A DNA stretch of 64,000 bases from Rhodococcus sp. OK519 (GTDB lineage: Bacteria > Actinomycetota > Actinomycetes > Mycobacteriales > Mycobacteriaceae): positions 1,513,226-1,577,225 of the forward strand of contig NZ_QAOW01000001.1 of the NCBI RefSeq assembly GCF_003051005.1, read 5' to 3'. The notes beneath the pieces are model-generated. The model was not told the DNA's origin and ran no database searches. It saw nothing but the letters and a program-made list of their open reading frames with translations. Position 1 is the first letter of the stretch. Each line of letters opens with the position of its first letter. A program made the translations under genes and the position numbers. Below are positions 9,356-17,962 of the stretch, one piece after another.

Positions 9356-9728
9356 GCAAACCTCATCTGCTTGTCGAGCCTGAACGGCCGGTCGAGACGG
9401 TGACCGGCAACGGAACGGGTTGCAGTATGGCATGAGTTAACTGATTCCCGATGTGTGGTCCCATCCACCGGACGGCGCTGCCGGTTCCAGTCCCGGAGAG
9501 GCGACTGCCGACCGAATGAACGTCCGTCCAGTGGGACCGGGTCGCGGACGTGCGGCCGTACCGAAAACGACCAAACGGCCGAAACGGACCACCCGTGAGG
9601 ACCTGGGCGAACGCGATCATTCGGCGGACCGGTCCGCGTTTCGAAACACGCGTCAATTCCTGGTGGCGAAGTCCGTCATTGTCGGGCGACCGACCGTTAT
9701 CGTGATGGCGACTCGTCGGAGGTGCGCT
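9356..9728. promoter_or_regulatory. Divergent intergenic region, DUF35 gene / alpha-beta hydrolase
   Basis: This 373-base stretch between two divergent genes contains no gene I can support. Towards the hydrolase it ends with a possible -10 box TATCGT (9698-9703) and the ribosome binding site GGAGG (9718-9722). Towards the DUF35 gene it carries AGTTAACT (9435-9442) and a possible -10 region near 9425. No known operator was recognised. Confidence 0.5.
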
Positions 9729-10604
9729 GTGCCCAGAGTGACTGTCAGGCCCGAAGATCGGGTGATCAGTTTGCGAGATGGTCGGTCGATGGGATTCGCC
9801 GACTACGGTCCCGCAGATGGCTTCGTCGTGGTCAATGCCCATGGTGGGCTGTCGTGTCGCCTCGATATCCGGGCCGCCGCCCCCGTTGCCGAAGCTGCCG
9901 GGATCCGACTCATCTCGCCGGATCGCCCGGGAATCGGTTTGTCCGACCCCAGCCCGGGACGGACGGTGCTCGACTGGGCGGCGGACGTCGAGGAACTGGC
10001 CGATCACCTCGGCGTGGAACGCATGGGTGTCCTGGGATGGTCGATGGGCGGTCAGTACGCGGCCGCGCTCGGGTACGCGCTCGCCTCTCGGATCAGTCGC
10101 GTGGCGATCGTCGCCGGCGCGCTGCCGCTGACTGAGGCTGGAACGTTCGCGCGGCTGCCGCGGATGGACCGCTTCTTCACGCGGATGTCCGAGGGCTGTC
10201 CGGCGCTGGCCGGGGCGTCCTTCCGGGGGCTGTCGGTGCTGGCGCGTGCGATGCCCAGGCAGTTCGCGCGGATCTCGGCCCGCTCCCTCGCGCCCGCCGA
10301 TGCCGAGGTGGTCAACAACGAACTGAAGGCGTTCTCGGCGATGACCGATGAGGGTCTGCGGAACCCGGCGGGCGTCGTCGAGGACTACCGCGCGTGGATG
10401 CGGCCGTGGGGGTTCGATCCGGAGGATCTGCAGGTGCCCGTCGACGTGTGGTGGGGAGACTCGGATCGGCTCATCCCGCGCGAGTGGCCTGCCGAACTGG
10501 CGATTCGAATCCCCAAGTCGACGTTGAACATCGGGTCGGGCGGCCACTTCATGGCGCATCTCCACTACCGCGCGATCCTCGACTCGCTCGCGGATGCTGC
10601 CTGA
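9729..10604 (+). CDS. Alpha/beta hydrolase
   Basis: The 291-residue protein has the alpha/beta-hydrolase fold. The nucleophile elbow is GWSMGG (Ser105), the acid is likely the Asp of WWGDSDRLIP, and the histidine is in SGGHFMAHL near the C-terminus. The oxyanion-hole segment NAHGG is near residue 36. The GTG at 9729 is chosen because GGAGG stands 6 bases ahead; an ATG at 9705 and an even longer frame are possible but lack such a site. The substrate class cannot be told. It is monocistronic, followed by 540 bases without a coding gene. Confidence 0.85.
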   Translation: MPRVTVRPEDRVISLRDGRSMGFADYGPADGFVVVNAHGGLSCRLDIRAAAPVAEAAGIRLISPDRPGIGLSDPSPGRTVLDWAADVEELADHLGVERMGVLGWSMGGQYAAALGYALASRISRVAIVAGALPLTEAGTFARLPRMDRFFTRMSEGCPALAGASFRGLSVLARAMPRQFARISARSLAPADAEVVNNELKAFSAMTDEGLRNPAGVVEDYRAWMRPWGFDPEDLQVPVDVWWGDSDRLIPREWPAELAIRIPKSTLNIGSGGHFMAHLHYRAILDSLADAA

Positions 10605-11145
10605 CGCGAAACAATCCGAATGCCCGGCACGACTGGATCTTCTGCGTGCGTGAGTATTTCGGATTCGAGTCGGGTTCCGCTGCCTGCCAACGATTGATTC
10701 TGTCCCACCACAAGCATCTCGTTCCGACACCGCGGTGACCGCGACGCGAAGCGGCCCTACCGCGAGGCCTGCGACGGGGTGACGACCCACGCCCTCGCCG
10801 GTGTTGCATCGATCACTCGGACGATTCGAATCTCGTTCGTCATCACCTTGCGCCGCCGGGAAAGGCCGGGGTCGCGGCGCCTACGCGCGGGATTCGGAAA
10901 GTTCCGCCTCGGCGTCGTCGAACGATTTCACCATCAGTTTCACTCCCCGAGGCACTGGGCGCACTCGCGGAGTTGTGGCACTCTGGGTATTGCTCCTTTT
11001 GGTAGGGGAGACCGAGAAGGCCTCGAGATCGCGAGATCTCGGGGCCTTTTTCGTAGGGAAACCGCGTGAACCGGAATCGGGACGACCGCAGCCCTTGGTT
11101 GCAGCAGTTCGGTGGGTTCAATAGCGGGATCGCGGTGATGTGTCG
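10605..11145. other. Intergenic region with an orphan intrinsic terminator
   Basis: No protein-coding gene is supported in these 540 bases: the open frames here lack ribosome binding sites and recognisable sequence. The main feature is a strong hairpin at 11015-11050 followed by T-rich sequence. Possible weak promoter elements (TTGTGG near 10973) precede it. A short unannotated plus-strand RNA ending at this terminator is possible but unproven. Confidence 0.5.
11015..11051. terminator. Rho-independent terminator, possibly bidirectional
   Basis: AAGGCCTCGAGATC (11017-11030) pairs with GATCTCGGGGCCTT (11035-11048) around a GCGA loop, with one G-U wobble, and is followed by TTT on the plus strand. 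On the minus strand it lies about 95 bases beyond the tRNA gene and may end that transcript. The plus-strand transcript it would end is not identified. Confidence 0.8.
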
Positions 11146-11222
11146 TGGTGCCCTCGGTGAGACTCGAACTCACACTGCACGGGTTTTGAATCCGTTTCCT
11201 CTGCCAATTGGGATACGAGGGC
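11146..11222 (-). tRNA. tRNA with CAA anticodon (tRNA-Leu by anticodon), class I shape
   Basis: Read on the minus strand, GCCCTCG (11222-11216) pairs with CGAGGGC (11156-11150), followed by an encoded ACCA end (11149-11146). The T arm GTGAG/CTCAC with loop TTCGAGT is perfect. The D arm has a 3-bp stem TCC/GGA. The anticodon loop is TTCAAAA, giving anticodon CAA for the leucine codon TTG. The anticodon stem has an A-C mismatch at its last pair (31-39). The variable loop is only five bases, whereas leucine tRNAs normally carry a long variable arm. The total of 77 bases is therefore unusual for this specificity. Confidence 0.85.
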
Positions 11223-11332
11223 TTGCTGCGGGTTCCTACTCTAGAAGATCACGGAGCACAGTCAAACCACCGGTACCCTCGAAGCGTTCGCGCCCCGATC
11301 GGCGGGCGCCGACTCCGAGGAGACAGCTGACT

Positions 11333-11953
11333 ATGAACGCTCCCGCCACGCAGGGCACCGAACGACGGCCGCGGCGTGTGGTGGTGGCGGAGGACGAGGC
11401 GCTGATCAGGCTCGACCTGGTCGAGATGCTCCGCGAGGAGGGCTACGACGTCGTCGGTGAGGCCGGTGACGGACAGCGCGCCGTCGAGTTGGCGGAAGAA
11501 CTCCGCCCGGACCTGGTGATCATGGACGTGAAGATGCCGCGGCGCGACGGCATCGACGCCGCGTCGGAGATCGCTGCCAAGCGCATCGCTCCGGTGGTGA
11601 TCCTCACCGCGTTCAGTCAGCGCGAACTGGTCGAGCGCGCGCGGGACGCCGGCGCGATGGCGTACATCGTCAAGCCGTTCTCGAAATCGGATCTGGTGCC
11701 CGCAGTGGAATTGGCGGCGAGCAGGTTCGACGAGATCTCGTTACTCGAGCGGGAGGTTGCGAATCTGTCCGAACGGCTCGAGACGCGCAAGCTCATCGAA
11801 CGTGCCAAGGGCGTACTGATGCAGTCGCAGAACCTGTCCGAGCCCGAGGCCTTCAAGTGGATCCAGCGGGCCGCGATGGATCGCCGGACGACGATGAAGG
11901 CAGTCGCCGAGGTGGTCCTCGACACGCTCGGTGGCGGTGGCTCACCCGCCTGA
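11333..11953 (+). CDS. pdtaR: ANTAR response regulator PdtaR
   Basis: The 206-residue protein has an N-terminal receiver domain (phospho-acceptor Asp65 in VIMDVKMP, acidic pocket VVVAEDEA, Thr in VVILTAFS, Lys in YIVKPFS) and a C-terminal ANTAR RNA-binding domain (about residues 135-196, ERLETRKLIERAKGVLMQSQ). PdtaR acts with the PdtaS histidine kinase as a transcription antiterminator that binds paired hexaloop RNA stems. I chose the ATG at 11333 because GAGGAGA precedes it; a longer frame upstream runs antisense through the tRNA. Location next to polA matches Rv1626. Confidence 0.93.
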   Translation: MNAPATQGTERRPRRVVVAEDEALIRLDLVEMLREEGYDVVGEAGDGQRAVELAEELRPDLVIMDVKMPRRDGIDAASEIAAKRIAPVVILTAFSQRELVERARDAGAMAYIVKPFSKSDLVPAVELAASRFDEISLLEREVANLSERLETRKLIERAKGVLMQSQNLSEPEAFKWIQRAAMDRRTTMKAVAEVVLDTLGGGGSPA

Positions 11954-12020
11954 CCGGGCGGCGACTCGTTCCGGCAGGCGACGCGCGGGGACGTGCGACG
12001 TGGGTGTCGGCGCCCGTCCC

Positions 12021-12037
12021 TAGACTGGTCAACCGTG
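12021..12037 (+). promoter_or_regulatory. polA -10 box, probably leaderless
   Basis: TAGACT at 12021-12026 lies 8 bases before the GTG start at 12035 and no Shine-Dalgarno sequence intervenes. This is the spacing expected for a leaderless mRNA. Confidence 0.6.
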
Positions 12038-14773
12038 AGCCCCGCAACCACGTCCTCGTCCACGACTCCTGCTACTGCCGACGCGTCCGGTTCGGACCGG
12101 CCGACGCTTCTGCTCCTCGACGGACACTCTCTGGCCTACCGCGCGTTCTTCGCGCTGCCGGCCGAGAACTTCAAGACGCAGAGCGGGCAGGCCACCAATG
12201 CCGTGTACGGCTTCACCTCGATGCTGATCAACCTGCTGCGGGACGAGAAGCCGACGCACGTCGCGGCCGCATTCGACGTCTCGCGTCAGACGTTCCGCGC
12301 CGAAGCCTTCCCGGAGTACAAGGCCAACCGCAGTAAGACCCCGGACGAGTTCAAGGGGCAGGTGGAGATCACCAAGGACGTGCTCGGGGCCATGGGCATC
12401 CCGGTGATGGCGATCGACGGCTTCGAGGCCGACGACGTCATCGCGACGATCACCACGCAGGCCACCGCGTTGGGCTACCGCGTGCTGGTCGTGACGGGCG
12501 ATCGCGACTCGCTGCAGTTGGTCACCGACGACGTCACCGTGCTCTACCCCCGCAAGGGCGTCTCCGACCTCACGCGATTCACGCCCGAGGCCGTCGAGGA
12601 GAAGTACGGGCTCACCCCGCAGCAGTACCCGGATTACGCCGCGCTGCGTGGCGACCCGAGTGACAACCTGCCCGGCATCCCCGGCGTCGGAGAGAAGACC
12701 GCCGCCAAGTGGATTCGCGAGTACGGCTCGTTCGAGAACTTGGTGAACGAGGTCGACAAGGTGAAGGGCAAGGTGGGTGAGTCGCTGCGGGCGAATCTGC
12801 CCGCGGTCGTTCTCAATCGTCAGCTCACCGAGATGGTGCGCGATGTCGCGTTGCCGTACACGCCCGATCAGCTGGCGCTCGCACCGTGGGACCGCGAGCG
12901 CATCCACGCACTGTTCGACGACCTCGAGTTCAAGGTGCTGCGTGACCGCCTGTTCGCCACGCTCAGCTCGGCCGAACCGGAGGCGGAGGAAGGTTTCGAG
13001 GTCCGCGGCCGTGCGCTGGCGCCTGGTGAGGTGGCCGGCTGGCTCGCCGAGCATGCGTCGACCGGGGAACGGCACGGGCTGTCCGTCGTAGGAATCACGA
13101 CCCCGTACGGCGGCGACGTCACGGCCGTCGCGATCGCGGCGGCCGACGGCGAAGGCGCCTATATCTCCACCACCGCGGCCACGCCCGAGGACGAGGCGGC
13201 ACTGACGGCGTGGCTCGCCGACGCGAGCCGGCCCAAGGCTCTGCACGAGGCAAAGCGCGCGATGCATGCCCTGTGGGGGCGCGGCTGGACCCTCGCCGGA
13301 CTGACAAGTGACACCGCGCTCGCTGCGTACCTGGTGCGTCCGGGTCAGCGAACCTTCAACCTCGACGACCTGTCGCTGCGCTACCTCAAGCGCGAACTAC
13401 GCGTCGAAGAGTCGGGGCAGCAGCAGCTTTCGCTGCTGGACGACGAAGAGGCGGCCGACGCCGAAATGGCCGAGGCGGAGATTCTGCGCGCCCGCGCCGT
13501 CGTCGACCTCGCTGCCGCGCTCGACACGGAACTCGCCGACATCGAGGCGACAAGGCTGCTCTCCGACATGGAGTTGCCGCTGCTCGAGGTGCTTGCCCAG
13601 CTCGAGGCGACCGGCATCGCGGTCGACACCGCGCACCTCCACGACCTGCAGTCCACGTTCGCCGCGCGCGTCGCGGAGGCCGCCGACGCCGCGTACGCGG
13701 TGATCGGCAAGCAGATCAATCTGGGCTCGCCCAAGCAGTTGCAGGTGGTGCTCTTCGACGAGCTCGAGATGCCCAAGACCAAGAAGACCAAGACCGGCTA
13801 CACCACCGACGCCGATGCCCTGCAGTCGTTGTTCGAGAAGACGCAACATCCGTTCCTCGAGCACCTGCTCGCGCACCGCGACGCGACGCGTCTCAAGGTC
13901 ACCGTCGACGGTCTGCTCAAGACGGTCGCCGAGGACGGCCGCATCCACACCACGTTCAACCAGACGGTGGCCGCGACCGGCCGTCTGTCGTCGACCGAGC
14001 CGAATCTGCAGAACATTCCGGTCCGCACGGACGCCGGACGTCAGATCCGCGACGGGTTCGTCGTCGGCGAGGGCTTCGAGACTCTGCTGACCGCCGACTA
14101 CAGCCAGATCGAGATGCGAATCATGGCGCACCTGTCGGGCGACGAGGGTCTGATCGAGGCGTTCAACACGGGCGAGGACCTGCACAGCTTCGTCGGATCG
14201 CGTGCCTTCGGCGTGCCGATGGACGAGGTGACACCGGAACTGCGGCGCCGGGTGAAGGCGATGTCGTACGGACTTGCCTACGGGCTCAGTGCTTTCGGTC
14301 TTGCAGCGCAGTTGAAGATCTCCACCGATGAGGCGCGCCAGCAGATGGACGCGTACTTCGCACGTTTCGGCGGCGTCCGCGACTACCTGCACGAGGTCGT
14401 CGAGCAGGCGCGCAAGGTCGGCTACACCGAGACCCTGTTCGGGCGTCGCCGCTACCTGCCGGACCTCACCAGTGACAACCGGCAGCGCCGGGAGGTCGCC
14501 GAGCGTGCCGCGCTCAACGCGCCGATCCAGGGCACGGCCGCCGACATCATCAAGGTCGCGATGATCGACGTGCAGCGTTCGCTGCAGGACGCCGGGCTGC
14601 GGTCGCGAATGCTGCTGCAGGTCCACGACGAACTCGTCCTCGAGGTCGCAGCGAGTGAACGCGATCAGGTGGAGCAGTTGGTGCGGGAGAAGATGGCCTC
14701 GGCCATCGAGTTGTCGGTGCCCCTCGAAGTGTCGGTCGGCACCGGACGCAGCTGGGACGCCGCGGCGCACTGA
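12035..14773 (+). CDS. polA: DNA polymerase I
   Basis: The 912-residue enzyme fills gaps and removes RNA primers and damaged strands. The N-terminal 5' nuclease domain (about residues 20-310) shows LLLDGHSLAYRAFFALP, DGFEADDVIAT and the helix-hairpin GDPSDNLPGIPGVGEKTA. The central 3'-5' exonuclease-like domain lacks the acidic motif of the Klenow exonuclease, as in mycobacterial PolA, so proofreading is probably absent. The polymerase motifs are A (TADYSQIEMRIMAHLS), B (RRRVKAMSYGLAYGLSAFG) and C (LQVHDELVLEV). The GTG start is chosen because a -10 box stands just ahead of it. Confidence 0.97.
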   Translation: MSPATTSSSTTPATADASGSDRPTLLLLDGHSLAYRAFFALPAENFKTQSGQATNAVYGFTSMLINLLRDEKPTHVAAAFDVSRQTFRAEAFPEYKANRSKTPDEFKGQVEITKDVLGAMGIPVMAIDGFEADDVIATITTQATALGYRVLVVTGDRDSLQLVTDDVTVLYPRKGVSDLTRFTPEAVEEKYGLTPQQYPDYAALRGDPSDNLPGIPGVGEKTAAKWIREYGSFENLVNEVDKVKGKVGESLRANLPAVVLNRQLTEMVRDVALPYTPDQLALAPWDRERIHALFDDLEFKVLRDRLFATLSSAEPEAEEGFEVRGRALAPGEVAGWLAEHASTGERHGLSVVGITTPYGGDVTAVAIAAADGEGAYISTTAATPEDEAALTAWLADASRPKALHEAKRAMHALWGRGWTLAGLTSDTALAAYLVRPGQRTFNLDDLSLRYLKRELRVEESGQQQLSLLDDEEAADAEMAEAEILRARAVVDLAAALDTELADIEATRLLSDMELPLLEVLAQLEATGIAVDTAHLHDLQSTFAARVAEAADAAYAVIGKQINLGSPKQLQVVLFDELEMPKTKKTKTGYTTDADALQSLFEKTQHPFLEHLLAHRDATRLKVTVDGLLKTVAEDGRIHTTFNQTVAATGRLSSTEPNLQNIPVRTDAGRQIRDGFVVGEGFETLLTADYSQIEMRIMAHLSGDEGLIEAFNTGEDLHSFVGSRAFGVPMDEVTPELRRRVKAMSYGLAYGLSAFGLAAQLKISTDEARQQMDAYFARFGGVRDYLHEVVEQARKVGYTETLFGRRRYLPDLTSDNRQRREVAERAALNAPIQGTAADIIKVAMIDVQRSLQDAGLRSRMLLQVHDELVLEVAASERDQVEQLVREKMASAIELSVPLEVSVGTGRSWDAAAH

Positions 14774-14797
14774 TTCGTGCGCCGGTCGGCGTCCCAG
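14752..14797. terminator. Terminator hairpin spanning the end of polA
   Basis: CTGGGACGCC (14752-14761) pairs with GGCGTCCCAG (14788-14797), and inside it GGCGCAC (14764-14770) pairs with GTGCGCC (14777-14783). The loop contains the polA stop codon (14771-14773). It lies between polA and the convergent trxA-like gene and can serve both. Confidence 0.75.
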
Positions 14798-14815
14798 GAG
14801 CTGAGGCGAGAGCGG

Positions 14816-15181
14816 TCAGTTGCCCGTCTGTGCCGCGATCTCCTTGCGGACCTCGTCCATGTCGAGCGCCTTGATCTGGGTGACCAGGTCCTCGAGGGCC
14901 GCCGGGGGCAGAGCGCCGGCCTGGTTGAACACGAGGACGCCGTCGCGGAACGCCATGATGGTCGGGATCGACCGGATACCGGCGCCGGCAGCGAACTCCT
15001 GCTCGGCCTCGGTGTCGACCTTGGCATGGACGATGTCGGGGTGCTTCTCCGAGGAAGCCTCGAAGGTCGGCGCGAACGACTTGCACGGGCCGCACCACGA
15101 GGCCCAGAAGTCGACGAGAACGATGCCGTTGTCGTCGATGATCTGCTTGAAGTTCTGCTGAGTCAGGGTCTGGGTGGCCAC
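14816..15181 (-). CDS. trxA: Thioredoxin
   Basis: The 121-residue protein is a classic thioredoxin that reduces disulfides in cytoplasmic proteins. The active site is WASWCGPCKSFAP and the cis-proline segment is SIPTIMAF. The start is the GTG at 15181, 7-8 bases after AAAGGA; the long open frame upstream has no homology-like sequence. It is convergent with polA. Several thioredoxins usually exist per genome, so the symbol denotes the family rather than the main copy. Confidence 0.9.
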   Translation of the reverse strand: MATQTLTQQNFKQIIDDNGIVLVDFWASWCGPCKSFAPTFEASSEKHPDIVHAKVDTEAEQEFAAGAGIRSIPTIMAFRDGVLVFNQAGALPPAALEDLVTQIKALDMDEVRKEIAAQTGN

Positions 15182-15323
15182 AATGGGTCCTTTCCGGGAA
15201 GTCGTCGTCGGATGTCCGGGGGTTGGCCGGTTCAACGCTTCCACCGCCGGAATTCTTCCGTATCCGTGCGCGACGCAGGCCCGTCCCGGACGGGCGTCGG
15301 TGCCCGTAGCCGATCGTCGCTGG

Positions 15324-15851
15324 TCAGGGGTGGCGTGTGATCCGCCACTCTCGCTTCTCGTCGGAGTTCCACCTCCGAACCCCGTCCGACATTCCGACGA
15401 CGTCGCGGCTGCCCGCACGGGTGACCATCACCGCCGTGCCCAGGTCTGTCGACTGGATGCGCCGCGACAGCGTGACGTGGGGGGTCCATTCGCCGGGCAC
15501 GACGTGCGGGGGCACGCCCTCGCAGTCCGCGATCAGTTCGTAGACGATCCGTTGCAGGGTGAGGAGCTCGGTCGTCGGGACCACCAGGCGCGCCAAGGTC
15601 AGTCGGCGGCCGCCGAAGACCACCACGCCGCCGAGGCGGATCGGGAGCGGCGCCGATGGGAGTTCCCGTACCAGGGCATCCTCTACGTCGTCCGGGATGT
15701 GGCTCGCGACGCCCATCGTGATGTGCGGTCGGTTCGACTCCGCAGTGATTCGATCCTGACTGGGTAGGCGCGCGGCCGAGAGCCGTCGCCATTCGGCGCG
15801 CACCGCCATGTCGATATCGCGGTCGAGCAGCAACTCCACGGACTGGACCAT
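15324..15851 (-). CDS. 2'-5' RNA ligase family protein (2H phosphoesterase)
   Basis: The 175-residue protein carries the two HxT motifs of the 2H phosphoesterase superfamily, RPHITMG near residue 45 and TPHVTLS near 130, which form the active site. Members open or form 2',5' phosphodiester bonds in RNA or cyclic nucleotides. The ATG at 15851 gives a first segment MVQSVELLLDRDID typical of the family. It is divergent from the dehydrogenase gene, with almost no space between the starts. The natural substrate is unknown. Confidence 0.82.
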   Translation of the reverse strand: MVQSVELLLDRDIDMAVRAEWRRLSAARLPSQDRITAESNRPHITMGVASHIPDDVEDALVRELPSAPLPIRLGGVVVFGGRRLTLARLVVPTTELLTLQRIVYELIADCEGVPPHVVPGEWTPHVTLSRRIQSTDLGTAVMVTRAGSRDVVGMSDGVRRWNSDEKREWRITRHP

Positions 15852-15870
15852 CGTGAGTAATGATTGTCGG

Positions 15871-16968
15871 GTGGGGATCGCCAGTGCAGAAGAATTGCCG
15901 AATCCGCGTCTCGGTTTGTTGCAGGGCGACGGCATCGGCCGTGAGATCGTCCCGGCGACCCGGGACGTCGTCGACGCCGCGATGTCGGCCGTCGGCCTGC
16001 CCGATGTGGACTGGGTGCCACTGCCGATCGGGTTCGACGCGATCGCGTCGCACGGGACGCCGATGCCCGAGAGCACCCTCGTCGCACTGGCCGAACTCGA
16101 CGCGTGGATTCTCGGGCCGCACGACAGCGCCTCCTACCCCGACCCGTTCCAGATGCAGTTGACCCCGGGCGGGGCGATCCGTAAGCGCTTCGATCTCTAC
16201 GCCAACATCCGGCCGGCGCGGGCTCTGCCGTCGGTGCGCGCAGTGTCGCCGCACATGGACCTCGTGATCGTCCGGGAGAACACGGAGGGGTTCTACGCCG
16301 ACCGCAACATGTTCGCGGGCAGTGGTGAATTCATGCCGACGCCCGACGTGGCGATGGCGGTCGGGGTGGTGACACGGCAGGCATGTGAACGCATTGCGCA
16401 CACGGCCTTCGGGCTCGCGCGGCGTCGCCGCAAACGGGTCACGGTGGTGCACAAGGCGAATGTGCTCTCCACGACCACCGGTCTGTTCCGCGACGTGTGT
16501 CGTGAGGTGGGCGAGCACTATCCGGACGTCCGACTCGACGACGAGCACGTCGACGCGATGGCCGCGTATCTGGTGCGGCGCGGCGACGACTACGACGTCA
16601 TCGTCACGGAGAACATGTTCGGCGACATTCTGTCCGACCTGGCCGCGGAGCTGGCCGGTTCCCTCGGCACGGCGGCGTCGATCAACGCCTCCGAGTCGAA
16701 GGTGATGGCGCAGGCCGCGCACGGTGCTGCCCCGGACATCTCCGGGAGGAACCGGGCGAATCCGATGGCCCTGATGTCGTCGGCGGCAATGCTCCTCGAC
16801 TGGTTGGCGTCCACCGGTCACGATCCGCGACTGGCCGCCGTATCGGCCAGGATCCGCAGCGCGATCGAACGGACCGTCGAGGCGGGAGTCGCGACGGCCG
16901 ACCTTGGAGGACTCGCGTCGACGAGCGAGTTCACGGAGACGGTGATCGCCCGGGTCCATCGCCGGTGA
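15871..16968 (+). CDS. Isocitrate/isopropylmalate dehydrogenase-family NAD(P)-dependent decarboxylating dehydrogenase
   Basis: The roughly 365-residue protein begins with LGLLQGDGIGREIVPA, the family N-terminus. The substrate loop reads DLVIVRENTEGFYADR, resembling isocitrate, homoisocitrate and tartrate dehydrogenases rather than LeuB. The conserved metal-binding stretch VTENMFGDILSDL and the cofactor segment HGAAPDISGRNRANP follow. It is not next to leucine or TCA genes, so a tartrate- or hydroxy-acid-type role is possible. The start is uncertain: GTG at 15871 or GTG at 15853, neither with a clear ribosome binding site. Confidence 0.82.
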   Translation: MGIASAEELPNPRLGLLQGDGIGREIVPATRDVVDAAMSAVGLPDVDWVPLPIGFDAIASHGTPMPESTLVALAELDAWILGPHDSASYPDPFQMQLTPGGAIRKRFDLYANIRPARALPSVRAVSPHMDLVIVRENTEGFYADRNMFAGSGEFMPTPDVAMAVGVVTRQACERIAHTAFGLARRRRKRVTVVHKANVLSTTTGLFRDVCREVGEHYPDVRLDDEHVDAMAAYLVRRGDDYDVIVTENMFGDILSDLAAELAGSLGTAASINASESKVMAQAAHGAAPDISGRNRANPMALMSSAAMLLDWLASTGHDPRLAAVSARIRSAIERTVEAGVATADLGGLASTSEFTETVIARVHRR

Positions 16969-17045
16969 GCAATTCGATTTCCGTGCGCCCCAGGCAGTAG
17001 TGTGTCCCGGGTTCGACGGTCGGGAAACGGAGGTTCGAGGCGCCC

Positions 17046-17942
17046 GTGTTCGCTCGATTCGCAAGTCGCGTGACCGCTGCCGTCGTGGCATCCGTCGTCG
17101 CGTTCGGCGCCGTGGGATGCGTCACGAACGAAGAGGGTCTGGTGCCGGTGCTGCCGGAGATCGACGTCCAGCGCGTCGCTGCGATCGCCGACCAGTTGCC
17201 CCCGGCGATCGCCGACTCCGGCGAACTCCGGATCGGCACCAATCCGCCGTACGCGCCCAACGAGTTCAAGGACGAGACGGGCGCGATCGTGGGATTCGAC
17301 GTCGACCTGATGGAAGCCGTGGGCGCCGTCCTCGGATTGACCCTCGACCTCAAACAGACCGACTTCGACAAGATCATCCCGGCTGTGCAGGCCGGGACGC
17401 TCGACGTCGGGATGTCATCGTTCACCGACACACTCGAACGGGAGAAGAGCGTCGACTTCGTGACCTATTACAGCGCCGGTGTGCAGTGGGCGCAGCGTGC
17501 AGGCGACGATATCGACCCGGACGACGCGTGTGGGCTCCGTGTGGGTGTCCAGACCACGACGATCGAGGATATCGACGAGGTGCCGGCGAAGAGCGCGGCG
17601 TGCGTCGCGGCCGGGAAACCACCGATCCGGAAGATCAAGTACGACAGCCAGGACGATGTCGCCAACGCGCTCATCCTGGGCCGTGTGGACGCCCTGTCGG
17701 CGGACTCGCCCGTCACCTCCTACGCAATCAAACGGAGCGACGGGCGCATCGTGCCTGCCGGCGGCGTCTACGACGCGAGCCCGTACGGATGGGTCGTGGC
17801 GAAGGGCTCGCCGCTGGCGCCGGTGCTGCAGCAGGCAGTGCAGTACCTGATCGACGGCGGCCAGTATCGCGCGATTGCAGAAGCGTGGGGCGTCGAGGCG
17901 GGGATGATCGACACATCGGTCGTCAACGGCGCGACGAACTGA
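17046..17942 (+). CDS. Polar amino acid ABC transporter, substrate-binding lipoprotein
   Basis: The 298-residue precursor has a lipoprotein signal (VVAFGAVGC, lipidated Cys near residue 25). The mature protein belongs to the type 3 extracellular solute-binding family: GELRIGTNPPYAPNEF, VGFDVDLMEAVG and DVGMSSFTDTLEREKSVDFV are the family's ligand-binding landmarks. It is the first gene of a three-gene importer operon with a permease and an ATPase. The GTG start follows an ACGGAGG sequence. The exact amino acid cannot be assigned. Confidence 0.93.
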   Translation: MFARFASRVTAAVVASVVAFGAVGCVTNEEGLVPVLPEIDVQRVAAIADQLPPAIADSGELRIGTNPPYAPNEFKDETGAIVGFDVDLMEAVGAVLGLTLDLKQTDFDKIIPAVQAGTLDVGMSSFTDTLEREKSVDFVTYYSAGVQWAQRAGDDIDPDDACGLRVGVQTTTIEDIDEVPAKSAACVAAGKPPIRKIKYDSQDDVANALILGRVDALSADSPVTSYAIKRSDGRIVPAGGVYDASPYGWVVAKGSPLAPVLQQAVQYLIDGGQYRAIAEAWGVEAGMIDTSVVNGATN

Positions 17943-17962
17943 AAATGGGAGAGGGAACAGTC

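Noticed and set aside
11066..11332. N-terminal extension of PdtaR
   Set aside because: The frame is open, but it runs antisense through the tRNA gene and lacks a ribosome binding site; the ATG at 11333 fits the receiver domain.
17000..17962. Permease gene starting at 17000
   Set aside because: The upstream part overlaps the substrate-binding protein gene in another frame; the ATG at 17963 has a strong ribosome binding site.
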